From an uncultured Sphingomonas sp. (GTDB taxonomy: Bacteria > Pseudomonadota > Alphaproteobacteria > Sphingomonadales > Sphingomonadaceae): a stretch of DNA of 64,000 nucleotides. Below are positions 43,262 to 52,251 of this stretch, piece by piece. A model generated the notes under the pieces. The model was not told where the DNA came from. It ran no database searches and was given only the letters and a program-made list of their open reading frames with translations. Numbering within the stretch: position 1 is the stretch's first letter; every line of letters starts with the position of its first letter. The stretch spans positions 62,001 through 126,000 of the forward strand of contig NZ_CAJYHX010000006.1 of NCBI RefSeq assembly GCF_913774285.1. The letters run 5' to 3'. Both the position numbers and the translations under genes were made by a program.

Positions 43262-43942
43262 GTGAAGTTAGAACATATAACCAATCTCAAGCGCCGCTAT
43301 GAGGATGCCTGCGGCACTGCCCTCGCGCTGGAATTCGTTGGCGAGCGCTGGGCGCTGCTGATCATTCGCGAATTGCTGCTCGGCCCGCGCCGCTTCGGCG
43401 AGATCCGCGCAGGGCTGCCGGGGCTCAGCGCCAATGTCCTCACCCAGCGGCTGCAAGGGCTGGAAGCGGATGGCATCGTCGTGCGCGAAAAACTGCCGCC
43501 ACCGGCCAGCGTGCAGGTCTACGCGCTCACGCCCTGGGGCTACGAGGCCGAGCCGGTAGTGATGGCGATGGGTCGCTGGGCGCTGCGCTCGCCTCGGCAC
43601 GATCCCTCGCTCCCCTTCTCGCGCGTCTCCTTGATGCTGGCGCTGCGCATGCTGCTGCTGCCGGACAAGGCGGCGGGCTGGGCGGGCCGCATCGGCTTCC
43701 GGCTGGGCGAGGAGACCTACCGCGTTACCGTGGCCGATGGCGCGCTGGCGATCGACCGGGGCACGCTCGTCGATGCCGAGGCGGTGTTCGTCGGCGAACC
43801 CAATGATTTCCTGCCGGTACTGTTCGGCACGATGCCGCTGCCGATGGCACTCGCCGAGCACAGGTTCGTTGTCGAAGGCGACCAGGCCCGCGCCGCTGAC
43901 TTCGCCACCCTGTTCTTGCTGCCGCCCAAGATCGGCGCCTGA
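43262..43942 (+). CDS. HxlR-family transcriptional regulator with SCP2-like C-terminal domain
   Basis: A 226-residue winged-helix regulator. The HxlR domain (about residues 10-110) contains CGTALALEFVGERWALLIIRELL, the motif RRFGEIRAGLPGLSANVLTQRL, and the wing LTPWGYEAEP. A C-terminal part of about 100 residues resembles an SCP2-type lipid-binding sensor, as in a subgroup of HxlR-like proteins. The start is GTG 43262. It is divergent from the GST/VOC operon, so it is the likely regulator of that operon, and then of itself. Confidence 0.9.
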   Translation: MKLEHITNLKRRYEDACGTALALEFVGERWALLIIRELLLGPRRFGEIRAGLPGLSANVLTQRLQGLEADGIVVREKLPPPASVQVYALTPWGYEAEPVVMAMGRWALRSPRHDPSLPFSRVSLMLALRMLLLPDKAAGWAGRIGFRLGEETYRVTVADGALAIDRGTLVDAEAVFVGEPNDFLPVLFGTMPLPMALAEHRFVVEGDQARAADFATLFLLPPKIGA

Positions 43943-44015
43943 ACCATCCCATTAGGGCATGCGGTTGCAGTGCGGCAAACAAGCCACTAGGTCCGGTGCG
44001 ACTGAAGGATTTGAT

Positions 44016-45020
44016 ATGGCCGACATCCCCAACACCCTGCCCGACAGCCGGGACTCCACGATCCTCGATGCGCCCGACAAGATGGTGAAGGTGCGCGACC
44101 TGTTCGGGATCGACATCGATATGGAAGTCCCCGCGTTCAGCGAGGCGGACGAGCGCGTGCCCGATCTGGACCCCGCCTATGTGTTCGATCCGGACACCAC
44201 GCTCGCGGTGCTGGCGGGATTCGCGCACAACCGCCGCGTGATGATCCAGGGCTATCACGGCACCGGCAAGTCGAGCCACATCGAGCAGGTGGCGGCGCGG
44301 CTCAACTGGCCGTGCATCCGCATCAACCTCGACGCGCATATCAGCCGCATCGACCTGATCGGCCGCGACGCGATCGTTCTCAAGGACGGTCAGCAGATCA
44401 CCGAGTTCCGCGAAGGCCTGCTGCCCTGGGCGCTGCAGACCCCGACCGCGCTGGTGTTCGACGAATATGACGCGGGCCGCCCGGACGTGATGTTCGTCAT
44501 CCAGCGCGTGCTGGAGACCGAGGGCAAGCTGACCCTGCTCGACCAGAACCGGGTGATCCGCCCGAGCCCCTGGTTCCGCTTGTTCGCCACCGCCAACACC
44601 GTGGGCCTGGGCGACACCAGCGGGCTGTATCACGGCACCCAGCAGATCAACCAGGGCCAGATGGACCGCTGGAACATCGTGGTGACGCTCAACTATCTGC
44701 CCGCCGCCACCGAGGCGCGGATCGTGCTCGCCAAGTCCGGCGAATATGACAAGCCGGGCGGCAAGGAGACGGTGGAGAACATGGTCCGCGTGGCCGAGCT
44801 GACCCGCCGCGGCTTCATCAACGGCGATATCTCGACGGTGATGAGCCCGCGCACCGTGATCACCTGGGCGCAGAACGCGCTGATCTTCGGCGACGTGGGC
44901 TTCGCCTTCCGCCTGTCGTTCCTCAACAAGTGCGACGACGCCGAGCGGGCGCAGGTGGCGGAATATTACCAGCGCGTGTTCGGCAAGGATCTGCCGGAGA
45001 GCGTGGTCGGGCGGGCGTAA
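44016..45020 (+). CDS. cobS: Cobaltochelatase subunit CobS (AAA+ ATPase)
   Basis: A 334-residue AAA+ protein of the CobS family, the ATPase that with CobN and CobT inserts cobalt into hydrogenobyrinate diamide in aerobic B12 synthesis. Walker A is GYHGTGKS (79-86), Walker B is [10 protein letters not shown], and the sensor region is [11 protein letters not shown]. The ATG at 44016 is used. The CobT partner is at 52252; no CobN or other cob gene is visible. Many alphaproteobacteria keep CobS/CobT without B12 synthesis, where the target may be another process. Confidence 0.9.
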   Translation: MADIPNTLPDSRDSTILDAPDKMVKVRDLFGIDIDMEVPAFSEADERVPDLDPAYVFDPDTTLAVLAGFAHNRRVMIQGYHGTGKSSHIEQVAARLNWPCIRINLDAHISRIDLIGRDAIVLKDGQQITEFREGLLPWALQTPTALVFDEYDAGRPDVMFVIQRVLETEGKLTLLDQNRVIRPSPWFRLFATANTVGLGDTSGLYHGTQQINQGQMDRWNIVVTLNYLPAATEARIVLAKSGEYDKPGGKETVENMVRVAELTRRGFINGDISTVMSPRTVITWAQNALIFGDVGFAFRLSFLNKCDDAERAQVAEYYQRVFGKDLPESVVGRA

Positions 45021-45025
45021 TCAAG

Positions 45026-45056
45026 CCTATCCTCCCCCGCCAGGGGGAGGATTAGG
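45026..45056. repeat. Palindromic REP-like element between convergent genes
   Basis: TCCTCCCCC and GGGGGAGGA form a strong hairpin around a short GCCA loop, between the cobS stop and the convergent membrane-protein gene. The palindrome extends over the last bases of the latter's stop codon. It likely serves as a shared transcript end and belongs to the same G/C-rich family as the elements at 38621 and 51860. Confidence 0.7.
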
Positions 45057-46038
45057 ACTTGCTCTCCAGCCGCCAGCGCAGCGCGCGCACGAACGGCTCC
45101 GGATCGTCGAGGCGGAAGGCGATTGCGGTACGTGGGCGCCGGCCGGGCAGCGGCGAGTCCAGCCGCAGCACCAAATTCGGCCAGGCAAGCAGCCCGGCAT
45201 TCAGCGTCGCCTTGTCCTTCACCAGCGTGGAGTCGAAGCTGGTCTCGACGCTCGTGATCGCCGCATAGGGCACCAACCGGTCGATCAGCAGCCCGGCGCG
45301 CACCCGCACGCCGTCGGGCGTCAGCAGCACCGGGTACAGCCGGAACGACTTGATCAGGGCGATCATGTAGATCAGCCCGACATCGCTCAGCACGAACAGC
45401 ACATAGGCGGCGAACGCACTCCAATGCGCGAGCAACAGATGGTGGATGGCGACCTCGATCGCCTGCAACGCCAGCAGCGTGACCGCCATCGGCGTCAGGT
45501 GCCGATGATAGGCAAAGCCTTGGCAGCCCGCCGGCACCTCCGGCGCCGTGCCCCAGCGGAACAGGCCGAGATGGAGCAGGCGGAGCTCGGCCGCCGCCAG
45601 CCGAACGAGGGGCGGCGGCAACAGCTCGGACAGGGCCGCGACCCAGCGCGCCTCGGCAGCCGTCCGCAGCCGCCCCCAGGCGGCACAGGCGCCCCAGCCG
45701 AGATGGACGGCCAGCACGATCGCCATCGCGCCCGCCAGTACCGGCAGGTTCAGCAACGCGCTCCGCACCGCCGGAGGCGCGGCGATCAGCACCGCGAACA
45801 CGGCCAGCGCAAGCCCCGCGACGATCTGGCGCGGAGCCGGACGACGGCGCGGCGCGCGCGCGATCAGCGCCAGCAGCCGGCTGTCGCTCGCGATCCACAA
45901 GAAGAGCATCCCGGCGACGAGCGGATGCGCGCTCGCCAGCGGCGTCCGCACGGCCCAGGCGGCAAGGAACAGCACCGGGATGGGGAGCAGCCGCACCCAC
46001 AGAGTCGAACGGCGGATCGCAAGCGGCGTGGCGGTCAT
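45052..46038 (-). CDS. Multi-helix membrane protein with PH-like C-terminal part
   Basis: A 328-residue integral membrane protein. Four to five helices occur in the first 150 residues (including LLPIPVLFLAAWAV and LVAGMLFLWIA), and two more lie around residues 190-235 (LLALQAIEVAIHHLLLAHW and LFVLSDVGLIYMIALI). A cytoplasmic C-terminal beta-rich domain, LLTPDGVRVRAGLLIDRLVPYAAITSVE, resembles a bacterial PH-like domain. The ATG at 46038 follows a GGGGGGAGG ribosome site. No characterised family is recognised; its neighbours suggest no role. Confidence 0.7.
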   Translation of the reverse strand: MTATPLAIRRSTLWVRLLPIPVLFLAAWAVRTPLASAHPLVAGMLFLWIASDSRLLALIARAPRRRPAPRQIVAGLALAVFAVLIAAPPAVRSALLNLPVLAGAMAIVLAVHLGWGACAAWGRLRTAAEARWVAALSELLPPPLVRLAAAELRLLHLGLFRWGTAPEVPAGCQGFAYHRHLTPMAVTLLALQAIEVAIHHLLLAHWSAFAAYVLFVLSDVGLIYMIALIKSFRLYPVLLTPDGVRVRAGLLIDRLVPYAAITSVETSFDSTLVKDKATLNAGLLAWPNLVLRLDSPLPGRRPRTAIAFRLDDPEPFVRALRWRLESKS

Positions 46039-46095
46039 CGGCCTCCCCCCAAGTTGGCGGCCCTGCATAGCATGATCCGCGCCGATCCGCAGCGC

Positions 46096-46647
46096 TCAGG
46101 TCTTCAGCGTGCCCGAGCTGTCCTGCAGCAGCCAGAAGCGGGTGTAGCGCTGCAGCCGCGGCAGGATGATCCATTGCAGCGTCGCGGTCAGCAGCAACGA
46201 GGAGGGCAGCAGCTGCAGCGGCAGCGGCACGTCCTTCAGCACGGTGCGCACGCCCAGGCTGACGAGCAGCAGCACCGGAAACACCGTCAGCCAGGTGGTG
46301 ACGAAGCGCTTCCACTTGCTCGCGCTGGCGTCGCTCGGCAGATCGAAGGCGATGCGGTCGCCCGACTGGATCTGGCGGAGCGCCGTGGACCAGCGATCGG
46401 CGATTGCGACATGCGCGCGCACCGCCTCGCTCTCATGCCAGGCCTCGGCGGTCGCGCGATCCTCGAAACGGAAGAGCAGATGCTGGAAGCCGGCGGTCTG
46501 GCCGAGGCGGATCGCCGCGCGATAGCCGGGCGCGGCCTCGGCGAGGTCCCCCAGCGCCGTCGCCCAGCGATCGAAATCCTGCTCGTGCCCCGCACGGATC
46601 GCGCGGCTGGTAACGACGGTGGCGGTTTGCGGAGCATCGGCCGGCAT
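46096..46647 (-). CDS. Antibiotic biosynthesis monooxygenase (ABM) domain membrane protein
   Basis: A 183-residue protein. The N-terminal half has an ABM ferredoxin-like domain (VVTSRAIRAGHEQDFDRWATALGDL, then FQHLLFRFEDRATAEAWHES). The C-terminal half has two transmembrane helices (WLTVFPVLLLVSLGVRTV and LLPSSLLLTATLQWIIL). This ABM-plus-membrane architecture is known in bacteria but uncharacterised. It is 57 bases upstream of the PH-like membrane gene on the same strand and could be co-transcribed. Confidence 0.85.
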   Translation of the reverse strand: MPADAPQTATVVTSRAIRAGHEQDFDRWATALGDLAEAAPGYRAAIRLGQTAGFQHLLFRFEDRATAEAWHESEAVRAHVAIADRWSTALRQIQSGDRIAFDLPSDASASKWKRFVTTWLTVFPVLLLVSLGVRTVLKDVPLPLQLLPSSLLLTATLQWIILPRLQRYTRFWLLQDSSGTLKT

Positions 46648-46692
46648 GGCGGCACAACGTACGCCCCGTCCCTGTCGTTGCAGGCTGGCTCC

Positions 46693-47376
46693 TCAGGCGT
46701 CCGCCCAGCGGCGCAGCAGATTATGGTACACGCCGGTCAGCGCCACTACCTCGGCATGGCCCTGCCCCACCTCGCCGGCCAGTGCCTGGATCGAACGATC
46801 GAGGTCGAACAGGATGCGACGTTCGCCGTCGTCGCGCACCATCGACTGGAGCCAGAAGAAACTCGAGGTTCGCGCGCCGCGGGTCACCGGGTCCACCCGG
46901 TGGAGGCTCGACGAGGGATAGAGGATCGCGTGGCCGGCCGGCAGCTTGACGCTCTGCTCGCCGAACAGTCCCTCGATCCGCAGCTCGCCGCCGTCATAGG
47001 CCTCGGGCGGCTCCAGGAACACGGTCATCGACAGGTCGGAGCGGATGCGGAAGTCGCTGCCGCGCTGGATGCGGATCGCATTGTCGACATGGGTGCCGAA
47101 CGCCTGACCGCCGGCATAACGGTTGAACAGCGGCGGAAACACCTTGAGCGGCAGCGCGGCGGCCACGAACAGCGGCGAGCGCGCCAGTGCGTCGAGGATG
47201 ATCGCGCCGGCCTTGCGATGCGCCTCGCCGCCTTCCGGCAGCTGTTCGTTGCGCTTGGCGAGCGCCGACTGCGCGCCCGAGGTGACGTTGCCGTCGACCC
47301 ATTCCGCCGCATCGATGATGCCGCGGATATGCGCGACTTCGTCTGCGGTCAGCAGGTCGGGGATGGGAATCAGCAA
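46693..47376 (-). CDS. piuC: Fe(II)/2-oxoglutarate PKHD-type hydroxylase PiuC
   Basis: A 227-residue PKHD-type dioxygenase that in gamma-proteobacteria is coupled to the iron receptors PiuA or Fiu. The HxD...H facial triad is H96/D98 in FGTHVDNAI and H159 in SSLHRVDP, and R169 is the likely 2-oxoglutarate-binding Arg. The start is TTG 47376 (M-LIPIPDLL, the usual family start). It overlaps the Sel1 stop within TTGCTGA, so translation is coupled. It forms an operon with Sel1 and the receptor. Confidence 0.93.
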   Translation of the reverse strand: MLIPIPDLLTADEVAHIRGIIDAAEWVDGNVTSGAQSALAKRNEQLPEGGEAHRKAGAIILDALARSPLFVAAALPLKVFPPLFNRYAGGQAFGTHVDNAIRIQRGSDFRIRSDLSMTVFLEPPEAYDGGELRIEGLFGEQSVKLPAGHAILYPSSSLHRVDPVTRGARTSSFFWLQSMVRDDGERRILFDLDRSIQALAGEVGQGHAEVVALTGVYHNLLRRWADA

Positions 47377-48068
47377 AGATGGGTCTCCAGTTCGGGCCAG
47401 GGCGAGCGGCGGAGCCAGTCGCGGGCCTTTTGCACGAAGGCCGGAGTCGCGGTTTCGCGGCAGCGAATCAGCCAATGGGCGGCTGTCTCCAGCAGCCCCT
47501 CACCCGCCAGCATGCGGGCATGGTTGAACGCGCCGCGGAAATCGCCGCCCTCGGCCGCGCGGGCATAGCAGTCTGCCGCCTTGGCCATGTCCTGCGGCAC
47601 CACCCAGCCATCCTCGTGGAAGCTGCCGACATAGTTGATCGCCTTGGCGTTGCCCGTCGCCGCGGCCTTTTCGAACCAGCCGAGCGCCGCAGCCTTGTCC
47701 TCGGTCAAGCCTTCGCCGAGCGCCAGTGCCGTCGCGTAATTATACATGCCCCAGTCGAGCCCGCGCTCGGCGGCGACGCGGAAGCATTCGGCGGCGCGGA
47801 CCTTATCCACGCCCGTGCCCCAGCCGAGATCGTAGCAGCGCCCGAGCATGTTGAGCGCCATCAGGTGCCCCGCCCGCGCGGCGCGCACGAACCATTCGAA
47901 CCCCTCGGTCGCCCGGCCTTGGTCGAGCAGCATCTGCCCCCACACCGCCTGGGCTTCGGCGACGCCCGCTTCGGCGCCTTCCCGAACGAGCGCCGCCCGC
48001 GCCTCCGGGGAACCGGAGAGGCGGGCGGCGATGTCTTCGGCGCTGAGGTCGTCGAGCGCGACGCGCAT
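47370..48068 (-). CDS. Sel1-repeat (SLR/TPR-like) protein
   Basis: A 232-residue protein of Sel1-like helical repeats. Examples are [61 protein letters not shown] and [20 protein letters not shown]. Such repeats mediate protein contacts. It has no signal sequence and so is cytoplasmic. The ATG overlaps the receptor stop by one base (TGATG), and the stop overlaps the TTG of piuC. It is therefore a fixed middle gene of the receptor-Sel1-piuC operon, probably a partner or scaffold. Confidence 0.9.
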   Translation of the reverse strand: MRVALDDLSAEDIAARLSGSPEARAALVREGAEAGVAEAQAVWGQMLLDQGRATEGFEWFVRAARAGHLMALNMLGRCYDLGWGTGVDKVRAAECFRVAAERGLDWGMYNYATALALGEGLTEDKAAALGWFEKAAATGNAKAINYVGSFHEDGWVVPQDMAKAADCYARAAEGGDFRGAFNHARMLAGEGLLETAAHWLIRCRETATPAFVQKARDWLRRSPWPELETHLC

Positions 48069-50545
48069 CAGAACTTCACGTTCAGCGTCGCGAAGGCCGA
48101 GCGGCCCGGCGCGACCGTCGCATAGTGCGAGGTATAGGCCTGCGTATAATAGGTCTTGTCGGTAAGGTTCTGGATGTTGGCGCTCACCCCGATCTTCGGC
48201 GTGAGCTGATAGGCGAGCCGCGCATCGAAACGCCAGTAGGACGGCACCGAGCGGACGAGCACCTTGGTGGCCGGGTTCACGGTCACTACGCCCGCCGCGT
48301 TCTGCGTGGCGCTGCGGTTGTCCTGGTAGCCGCCGATCATCGTGCTGGCGTAGAAGGCGCCACCGCCGAAGCTGAACTTGCTGGTCGGCTTCACGTCCGC
48401 CCACAGCGTGAAGCTGTCCTTCACCGTCTGCTGCGCCTGGCGCCCGGTGTTGACCGAAGGCACCTGCACCGTCTTCGCCGCCTGGTTCCCGACCGCGGCG
48501 GCGGTCAGCGCCGTGAAGCCGCCGTCGACGATCACCGGATCAAGATGGGTATAGCCGCCGAACACGCTCAGCCACTTGGTGACGTTGCCGTTGAAGTTGA
48601 GCTCCACGCCGCGGATGCGGCGCTTGCCGATGAACTCCACCGTGTTGTTGGGACCGGTGACACGGGCATTGTCGGTGTCGGTCTGGAAGACGGCGGCGGT
48701 CAGCGACAGCTGCTCGTCGAACAGATTGGCCTTGGCACCAACCTCATAGGACTTGGTCTTCTCGACCTTCAGGCTGTCCAGCACCGCAGCGGCGCTGACG
48801 GCGGTGCCGAGGCCGTTGCCCTCCTGGCCTTCGCCCACCAGGCTGTTCGGCGGCGTCGCGGCGGTGGCGTAGCTGGCATAGAGGCTGGTGTTGCGGGTCG
48901 GCTTGAACACCAGGCCCGCCTGCCAGTTAAACAGGTTGCTGGTCTTGCTGAGCTGGAAGGTGCTGGTCGCGGTCGCCGCCTGGCCGGGCGTGACGGTCGA
49001 CTTGAAGCGATCGTAGCGCGCGCCGACGTTGAGGATCAGCTGCGGCAGCAGGGTGATGGAATCGAAGCCATAGACGGCGACGGTGCTCGCGTCGTTCTGC
49101 GTCTCCGTGATCGGCGCGCCCTTCACGATCGGCGTCTGCACGGTCGAGGTGTCGCTGCTATAGTTCACCCAGGGCTGCTGCACCGGGTTGAAGACGCTGG
49201 TGCAATAGAAGCGCGCGACCGTCGCGGCGTTGCAGCGCGGGCTGACGCCGAATCCGCTGGACAGCACATAGGTGCCGCGGCGTGCCTTTTCCCAGTTCAC
49301 CTCCACGCCGGTGGAGAAGCTGTGCTTCACCGATCCGGTCTCGAACCTGCCGTACAGATCGGTCTGGTTGCTCAGCGTCTCGGTATAGCCATAGCGGGTG
49401 TTGGCGCGCTGCCAGACGAGGCCGCCGGTGAGCATGTCGCCGCGCGCTGCCGCCGCGCCGGTGGTCGGATTGGTCGCCGCCGTGCCGTAGACATTGCCCT
49501 GGCTGTCGTCGGGCAGGGTGAAGATATAGGCCTGATCGGTATGGCTGTAGCGCGCGGTGTTGCGCAGCGTGATGCCACCGAAATCATGCTCGGCGCGCAG
49601 CGTCGCCTGATTCGTCGTCGCATCGCGGAAGTCGCGCGCGGCGATGCCGTAGAAGTTGTTGCGATCGACATGCCCCTTCACCCCGGCGATGGTGGTGAAG
49701 TCGCCCATTACCGGCTGGCTGGTGATCGTGCCCGTGCCGGGCGCATTGGCCAGCGTATAGGCATAGGGAATGCCGCTGTCCGGCAGTTCGTGGCTTTCGA
49801 GATAATAATAGGAGGCGGTCAGCCGGGTATTGGTGCCCATGCCGATCGTCACCGACGGCGCGACGCCCCAGCGCCGCTGCCAGACCTGGTCGCGACCCGC
49901 GACATCCTGGTCGTGCCAAAGCGCGGCGACGCGCACGCCGACCTTGTCGGTGATATTCTGGTTCACGTCGAGCGTGAAGCGCTTGAAGTCCGCGGTGCCG
50001 ACGCTCGCCGCGCCGGCGACGAAACTGCCGGCGACAGGCAGCTTCGAGATGATGTTGATCGAGCCGCCGGCGCTGCCGCGGCCGCCCAGCGTCGAATCCG
50101 AGCCGCGGACGATCTGGACCTGCTCGGTGGCGAAGACTTCGCGGGTCTGTGCGCCGATATCGCGCACGCCGTCGAGGAAGGTCGAGCCCTGGCTATCGAA
50201 GCCGCGGATGAACGGGCGGTCGCCGATCGGGTTGCCGCCCTCGGCCGCGCCGAACGTGATGCCGGGCACGGTGCGCAGCGCGTCGGCCAGGCTGGTCGAG
50301 CCGGTCTGCTCGATCACCTCGCGCGAGAGCACCACGACGGAGCGCGGCGTATTGACGACCGGCGCGACCGCCTTGGGCCCGACCTGTTCGCCGACGCGGT
50401 GGCCGTTGACGACGATGCGATCCTGATCGTCCGATTCGGGATCATTGTCGCTGGCGTGCGCCGGTGCGGAAGCGACGAAGCCGACGCAGGCGAGCGCGAG
50501 GAAAGCAGGAATGCGATTGGATGCAGGTGCAGCAGAAAGACGCAA
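48068..50545 (-). CDS. TonB-dependent receptor, catecholate siderophore (Fiu/CirA-like) type
   Basis: An 825-residue outer-membrane receptor. The signal peptide ends near APAHAS, followed by IVVNGHRVGEQ as TonB box, plug motifs RTVPGITFGAAEGGNPIGDRPF, FLDGVRDIGAQTREVF and VQIVRGSDSTLGGRGSAGG, and a barrel ending ATLNVKF. The plug matches the Fiu/PiuA siderophore group, in agreement with the downstream piuC. Two Fur-like boxes lie 38 and 66 bases upstream. Ligands would be catecholate ferric siderophores. Confidence 0.92.
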   Translation of the reverse strand: MRLSAAPASNRIPAFLALACVGFVASAPAHASDNDPESDDQDRIVVNGHRVGEQVGPKAVAPVVNTPRSVVVLSREVIEQTGSTSLADALRTVPGITFGAAEGGNPIGDRPFIRGFDSQGSTFLDGVRDIGAQTREVFATEQVQIVRGSDSTLGGRGSAGGSINIISKLPVAGSFVAGAASVGTADFKRFTLDVNQNITDKVGVRVAALWHDQDVAGRDQVWQRRWGVAPSVTIGMGTNTRLTASYYYLESHELPDSGIPYAYTLANAPGTGTITSQPVMGDFTTIAGVKGHVDRNNFYGIAARDFRDATTNQATLRAEHDFGGITLRNTARYSHTDQAYIFTLPDDSQGNVYGTAATNPTTGAAAARGDMLTGGLVWQRANTRYGYTETLSNQTDLYGRFETGSVKHSFSTGVEVNWEKARRGTYVLSSGFGVSPRCNAATVARFYCTSVFNPVQQPWVNYSSDTSTVQTPIVKGAPITETQNDASTVAVYGFDSITLLPQLILNVGARYDRFKSTVTPGQAATATSTFQLSKTSNLFNWQAGLVFKPTRNTSLYASYATAATPPNSLVGEGQEGNGLGTAVSAAAVLDSLKVEKTKSYEVGAKANLFDEQLSLTAAVFQTDTDNARVTGPNNTVEFIGKRRIRGVELNFNGNVTKWLSVFGGYTHLDPVIVDGGFTALTAAAVGNQAAKTVQVPSVNTGRQAQQTVKDSFTLWADVKPTSKFSFGGGAFYASTMIGGYQDNRSATQNAAGVVTVNPATKVLVRSVPSYWRFDARLAYQLTPKIGVSANIQNLTDKTYYTQAYTSHYATVAPGRSAFATLNVKF

Positions 50546-50582
50546 CGTAAGAACCCCCGATGAATCGTTACGCGCCTGCTAT

Positions 50583-50597
50583 TGCGAGCGCCTCGCA
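50583..50597. promoter_or_regulatory. Fur-like box 1 before the siderophore receptor
   Basis: TGCGAGCGCCTCGCA is a perfect inverted repeat (TGCGAG/CTCGCA, 3-base centre). Aligned with the known 25-base consensus built on TGCGAATNATTCGCA it matches at 15 positions. It lies 38 bases upstream of the receptor ATG, where iron-loaded Fur would block transcription. Confidence 0.6.
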
Positions 50598-50610
50598 GAG
50601 TCAACGCTAA

Positions 50611-50625
50611 TGCGAGCGGTTTGCA
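50611..50625. promoter_or_regulatory. Fur-like box 2 before the siderophore receptor
   Basis: TGCGAGCGGTTTGCA, preceded by GCTAA, matches 16 of 25 positions of the extended Fur consensus. Its centre is 28 bases from that of box 1. Together they suggest a tandem operator for iron control of the receptor-Sel1-piuC operon and possibly of the divergent hydrolase. Confidence 0.55.
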
Positions 50626-50868
50626 AAAAACCTCTGCTTTGGGGGTTTGGCAGGCCAGATTGCGTCAGGGCTCAAGTTGTGTGCGACCCCACACAAGAAC
50701 CGGCGATCCGCTAGGCTGAAGCGGCAACCGCGCCAGAATAGCGGGCAAGCACTCTCGGCACGCCGGAAGCAACAACTGCGCCTTGCCGCGGTGCAGCACC
50801 TAATTCGTTGGACAATGATACCGGTACCATGAATAGTTGCCGTGCATAACAACAGGGGAGGAATGCGA

Positions 50869-51846
50869 ATGACGTGGTGGAACTTCGTACCGTCCAGGAT
50901 GGGGAGCAGCACGCCGCGGCGACGGGTCCGCGCCATTGGAGTCGCGCTTGCGCTTGCCGGCGTGGCGAGCGCACCGGCGCTCGCGCAAAACGACAAGATG
51001 GCCGCCATCGCCACGCCTGCGCAGCCGACAGCGATCGCGCTCGGCACCGGCGCCTTGCCCGGCGCCACGGCGACCGAGAGCTGGCACAGCCAATATGGCA
51101 GCGTATTCGCGCGCAACGTGACGGTGGCGACGCTCACCCCCTTCCTGCCCGACCCCGCCAAGGCGAACGGCACTGCGGTGATCGTCGCGCCCGGCGGCGG
51201 CTTCACCTCGCTGTCGATGCAGAATGAAGGCTGGGATGTCGCCAAGGCGCTCGCCGCGCACGGCGTCGCCGCCTTCGTCCTGAAATACCGGCTCAACCAG
51301 ACCCCGCAGGACCTCGCTGCCTATGAGGCTGCGATGAAGGCACGCTTCGCCGGCGGCGGCGGCGGCCCGCCGCGCGGTGCCGATCCCAAGGCGATGATGG
51401 CGGGAATCGCGACCCAGGTGACCGACGCGCGCGCGGCCTTCGCGCTGGTGCGCAAGCGCGCGGGCGAATGGCACGTCCAGCCGGACAAGGTCGGCATGGT
51501 CGGCTTCTCGGCGGGCGCAATGCTAACGCTCGCGACCGCGCTCGACGGGCAGGATGCCAAGCCCGCCTTTATCGGCACGATCTACGGACCACTCACCACC
51601 TTCCAGGTCCCCGCCGACGCGCCGCCGCTGTTCGTGGCGCTGGCCGCCGACGATCCGCTGTTCGGCAATACCGGCTTCGGCCTGATCGACAGCTGGCGCG
51701 GCGCCAAGCGCCCGGTGGAATTCCATCTGTTCGAGCAGGGCGGCCACGGCTTCGGCATGTACCCGAAGAAGACCACGAGCACCGGCTGGTTCGACGAATT
51801 CGTCCGCTGGATGACCATGCACGACTGGATCAAGGCCGGGGCGTAA
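50869..51846 (+). CDS. Secreted alpha/beta hydrolase (paralogue of 5261-6175)
   Basis: A 325-residue alpha/beta hydrolase with a signal sequence (helical region about residues 20-35, cut near ALAQ). Motifs are VAPGGGF, GFSAGA with the nucleophile serine, and EQGGHGF for the histidine, the same set as the protein at 5261-6175. A gly-rich insertion (AGGGGGPPRG) is unusual. ATG 50869 is favoured because GGGGAGG lies 7-8 bases before it; an ATG six bases upstream is too close. It diverges from the siderophore receptor, so it may act on the incoming ferric siderophore; this is inferred. Confidence 0.85.
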   Translation: MTWWNFVPSRMGSSTPRRRVRAIGVALALAGVASAPALAQNDKMAAIATPAQPTAIALGTGALPGATATESWHSQYGSVFARNVTVATLTPFLPDPAKANGTAVIVAPGGGFTSLSMQNEGWDVAKALAAHGVAAFVLKYRLNQTPQDLAAYEAAMKARFAGGGGGPPRGADPKAMMAGIATQVTDARAAFALVRKRAGEWHVQPDKVGMVGFSAGAMLTLATALDGQDAKPAFIGTIYGPLTTFQVPADAPPLFVALAADDPLFGNTGFGLIDSWRGAKRPVEFHLFEQGGHGFGMYPKKTTSTGWFDEFVRWMTMHDWIKAGA

Positions 51847-51859
51847 GGCCGCCCCTATC

Positions 51860-51986
51860 CTCCCCCGCAAGGGGAGGTGGCAGGCTGCAGGCCTGACGGA
51901 GGGGGAGGAGGCATGTCGGCCAGATGTTCTGGCATCCTCCTCCCCCTCCGACCCGCTGCGCGGGCCACCTCCCCCTGGCGGGGGAG
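51860..51986. repeat. Large REP-type inverted repeat
   Basis: Left arm 51860-51914 and right arm 51933-51986 are near-identical inverted copies. Both contain CCTCCCCCG-type palindromes and a GGAGGGGGAGGAGG block. They are separated by 18 bases, between the hydrolase stop and the RHH gene stop. The whole can fold into a cruciform-like hairpin and probably ends both transcripts. Confidence 0.8.
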
Positions 51987-51992
51987 TATAAG

Positions 51993-52247
51993 CTACCTTC
52001 GCGTTGCCGCCATCAGCCACGTGCGGATCGCGCTGGCCAGGTTCGGCGGGTCCTCCGCGCTGATCCGCGCATGGTCGATCGCCGCGACCAGTGCGCTCAG
52101 CGGCAGCGCGGCCTCCACTGCGGCCGCCTCCAGCGCAACCCAGAAGATCGGCTCCAGGCTGATCGAGGTTGGATGGCCCGCGATGGTGATCGAGCGCTTT
52201 AGCGGCCCGTGGAAGCCCCCCGGCGGCGGCACGATCTCCAGCGCCAC
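51993..52247 (-). CDS. Ribbon-helix-helix domain protein
   Basis: An 84-residue RHH_4-type protein with RSITIAGHPTSISLEPIFWVAL and LPLSALVAAID, the strand-helix-helix pattern, then SAIRTWLMAATRR. Members bind DNA as dimers and are common but uncharacterised in alphaproteobacteria. It follows cobT by 4 bases and is presumably co-transcribed with it. Confidence 0.88.
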   Translation of the reverse strand: MALEIVPPPGGFHGPLKRSITIAGHPTSISLEPIFWVALEAAAVEAALPLSALVAAIDHARISAEDPPNLASAIRTWLMAATRR

Positions 52248-52251
52248 GGCG

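Noticed and set aside
48125..50563. Long open frame antisense to the siderophore receptor
   Set aside because: Shadow of the receptor; no start context, no domain.
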